DNA of 16,999 bases from Tardiphaga sp. (GTDB lineage Bacteria; Pseudomonadota; Alphaproteobacteria; Rhizobiales; Xanthobacteraceae). Position 1 is the first letter of the stretch, and every line of letters begins with the position of its first letter. A program made the position numbers and the translations under genes. Under the pieces are notes generated by a model. The model searched no databases. It was not told the DNA's origin and saw only the letters and a program-made list of their open reading frames with translations. This document shows, piece by piece, positions 16,007 to 16,999 of the stretch. Location of the stretch: assembly GCA_014377915.1 (NCBI GenBank), contig JACMOT010000349.1, positions 1 to 16,999 on the forward strand, in the 5' to 3' direction.

Positions 16007-16579
16007 ATGAAGAAATTGTTGCTCGCCGGTGTCGCCGTGCTCGCGCTGGCCGGGACGACCGCGGTCTATGCCCGCCATGGCGGGCATGATCATCATCACG
16101 TCCGGATGAATGCGGAAGACCGCGCGGCGCTGGCCGATGCGCGGATCGCCGCGGTTCATGCCGGGCTGAAACTGACCCCGGACCAGGACAAATTGTGGCC
16201 GCCGGTGGAAGAGGCGGTGCGCGGTTTCGCCAAGCTGCGGATCGACCGCGCCAATGCCCGGATGGCCGAACGGCAGGATGAGCGCGGCGACGACGCCAAG
16301 GGTCCGCGGACGCCGGACAACCCGGTTGCCCGGCTGCAGCAGCACGCCGACGCCATGGCCGCTACGGCGGCCGCCCTGAAGCGCATCGCCGAGACCGCCG
16401 ACCCGCTCTACAAGACGCTGGACGACGGCCAGAAGCGCCGGCTGGCCATCCTGACCCACATGGAGGGCCGTCCCGGCGGCGAGGGCCATCGCGGCATGCG
16501 TGATCGTGATGACGAGCATGATCGTGGCGGCCCCGGCCGATTCGACCGTGACCACGGCCCGGGCCCCGACCGGCTCTGA
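16007..16579 (+). CDS. Exported Spy/CpxP-like LTxxQ-motif protein
   Basis: The 190-residue protein has a signal peptide (MKKLLLAGVAVLALAGTTAVYA) and a helical, charged mature part with the LTxxQ signature LTPDQ at 56-60 and a second, degenerate copy LDDGQ at 138-142. Spy and CpxP are periplasmic chaperones or stress sensors with two such motifs, so a similar role is inferred. The mature N-terminus is histidine-rich (HGGHDHHH, 24-31) and the last 40 residues are Gly/Asp/Arg/His-rich and disordered-looking; both could bind metal. The start is ATG 16007, with GGAG at 15997-16000 six bases upstream; an ATG at 15995 lacks a site and would lengthen the signal. A strong terminator follows. Confidence 0.82.
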   Translation: MKKLLLAGVAVLALAGTTAVYARHGGHDHHHVRMNAEDRAALADARIAAVHAGLKLTPDQDKLWPPVEEAVRGFAKLRIDRANARMAERQDERGDDAKGPRTPDNPVARLQQHADAMAATAAALKRIAETADPLYKTLDDGQKRRLAILTHMEGRPGGEGHRGMRDRDDEHDRGGPGRFDRDHGPGPDRL

Positions 16580-16615
16580 TCGGCGGTTGCCTCCTGACCC
16601 AGAGGACTGCGACGA

Positions 16616-16640
16616 AGCCGCTGAATTTCAGCGGCTTTTT
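16616..16640 (+). terminator. Rho-independent terminator after the Spy-like gene
   Basis: AGCCGCTGA at 16616-16624 and TCAGCGGCT at 16628-16636 form a perfect 9-bp stem with the loop ATT, followed directly by TTTTT at 16636-16640. This is a textbook intrinsic terminator. Confidence 0.92.
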
Positions 16641-16743
16641 CACATTCTGGCGGGTTTTGCGCGGACTGAAGATATTGTTCTGTCATGCGCTGGACATCCC
16701 CGGATCGCTTTGCTAAACGACGCCGTCCGTGAGGGATGGACTT

Positions 16744-16758
16744 CCGGATCGGATCCGG
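16744..16758. promoter_or_regulatory. Palindrome at the 5' end of tRNA-Lys
   Basis: CCGGATC-G-GATCCGG at 16744-16758 is a perfect 7-bp inverted repeat around one base. Its last two bases are the first two of the mature tRNA. It could influence 5' processing by RNase P or mark a protein site near the tRNA start; chance cannot be excluded. Confidence 0.3.
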
Positions 16759-16832
16759 GCGCATAGCTCAGTTGGTAGAGCAGATGACTCTTAATCATCG
16801 GGTCCCAGGTTCGAGCCCTGGTGCGCCCACCA
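16757..16832 (+). tRNA. tRNA-Lys (anticodon CTT)
   Basis: A complete 76-base cloverleaf. The acceptor stem is GGGCGCA (16757-16763) with TGCGCCC (16822-16828), then discriminator A and encoded CCA (16830-16832). The D arm contains AGCTCAGTTGGTAGAGC. The anticodon stem is GATGA (16783-16787) with TCATC (16795-16799), and the loop CTCTTAA gives anticodon CTT at 16790-16792, reading AAG lysine codons. The T arm contains GGTTCGAGCC. No variable-arm anomaly is seen. Confidence 0.97.
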
Positions 16833-16861
16833 CCCCTTAAGCGCTGCGGCGCAGGGGTTTT
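16832..16861 (+). terminator. Hairpin terminator after tRNA-Lys
   Basis: ACCCCT at 16832-16837 pairs with AGGGGT at 16853-16858, and GCGC at 16841-16844 pairs with GCGC at 16849-16852. A T run (16858-16861) follows. The stem begins at the last base of the tRNA CCA. Confidence 0.65.
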
Positions 16862-16882
16862 AAGAAATACTTCCGATAGAAC

Positions 16883-16906
16883 AAAACGGAACGGTTCGAA
16901 CGTTTT
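16883..16906. terminator. Possible terminator of the integrase-like gene
   Basis: AAAACG at 16883-16888 and CGTTTT at 16901-16906 are inverted repeats flanking a 12-base loop that itself contains GTTCGAAC. Read on the minus strand the hairpin lies just after the stop codon of the partial recombinase gene and ends in TTTT. Confidence 0.35.
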
Positions 16907-16911
16907 ACATC

Positions 16912-16999
16912 TCATTTTACAACTTTTGATCGTTCTTCGTTCTCGTTCAGGCGCATCACAGCGGCCTCAGCGAGTTTCACACCGCGGCCGAGATAGTGC
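16912..16999 (-). CDS. C-terminal end of a probable tyrosine recombinase/integrase (partial)
   Basis: A minus-strand frame enters from the right edge and ends at a TGA (complement of 16912-16914). The visible 28 residues begin HYLGRGVKLAEAAVMRLN and end NEERSKVVK. Phage-type integrases of rhizobia and relatives often end with a tyrosine followed by a short basic stretch and a helix such as LAEAAVxxL, so this fits their extreme C-terminus. The position supports it: it lies about 80 bases beyond the 3' end of a tRNA gene, the usual place for an integrase of a tRNA-targeting island, reading toward the tRNA. The catalytic core is outside the window, so the call rests on a short match and on context. 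Confidence 0.5.
   Translation of the reverse strand, partial: HYLGRGVKLAEAAVMRLNENEERSKVVK

Overview
The window is high-GC DNA. Gene content, Shine-Dalgarno spacing, several families of palindromic intergenic repeats, and many ABC and TRAP importers all suggest an alphaproteobacterium of the Bradyrhizobium / Rhodopseudomonas / Tardiphaga group (Nitrobacteraceae). I infer this from style and protein character; no database search was possible.

Left part (1-6009) is mostly solute import. A truncated permease tail (3-110) converges, across a structured repeat (121-266), on a minus-strand two-gene importer of the betaine/choline/ergothioneine type: an ATPase (2635-1838), then one protein fusing permease and substrate-binding domains (1841-282). 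Diverging from it is a NitT/TauT-type importer: ATPase (2742-3563) and permease (3560-4342). Its likely binding protein (4981-6009) is separated from them by an antisense exported cupin gene (4845-4396).

Middle part (6028-10674) has a NUDIX-like hydrolase, a PPK2-family polyphosphate:nucleotide phosphotransferase, a second palindromic repeat, a minus-strand DapA-superfamily lyase that is probably not a true dihydrodipicolinate synthase, and a methyl-accepting chemotaxis protein.

Right part (10675-16999) starts with what looks like a leucine attenuation system. A 41-codon leader peptide with LLSALLGGLLLL near its end (10825-10950) has its stop codon inside a strong hairpin, upstream of leuA (11052-12629). 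A clear terminator follows leuA. Next comes a three-gene TRAP importer dctP-dctQ-dctM (12820-15902), a small exported Spy/CpxP-like LTxxQ protein with a strong terminator, and tRNA-Lys(CTT). The last 88 bases encode, on the minus strand, what looks like the C-terminus of a tyrosine recombinase, so the window probably ends just inside an element integrated at tRNA-Lys.

Most genes are ordinary housekeeping or transport genes. The most interesting signals are the leuA leader/attenuator, the multi-hairpin repeat at 121-266 whose two arms carry compensated base changes, and the tRNA-Lys/integrase junction.
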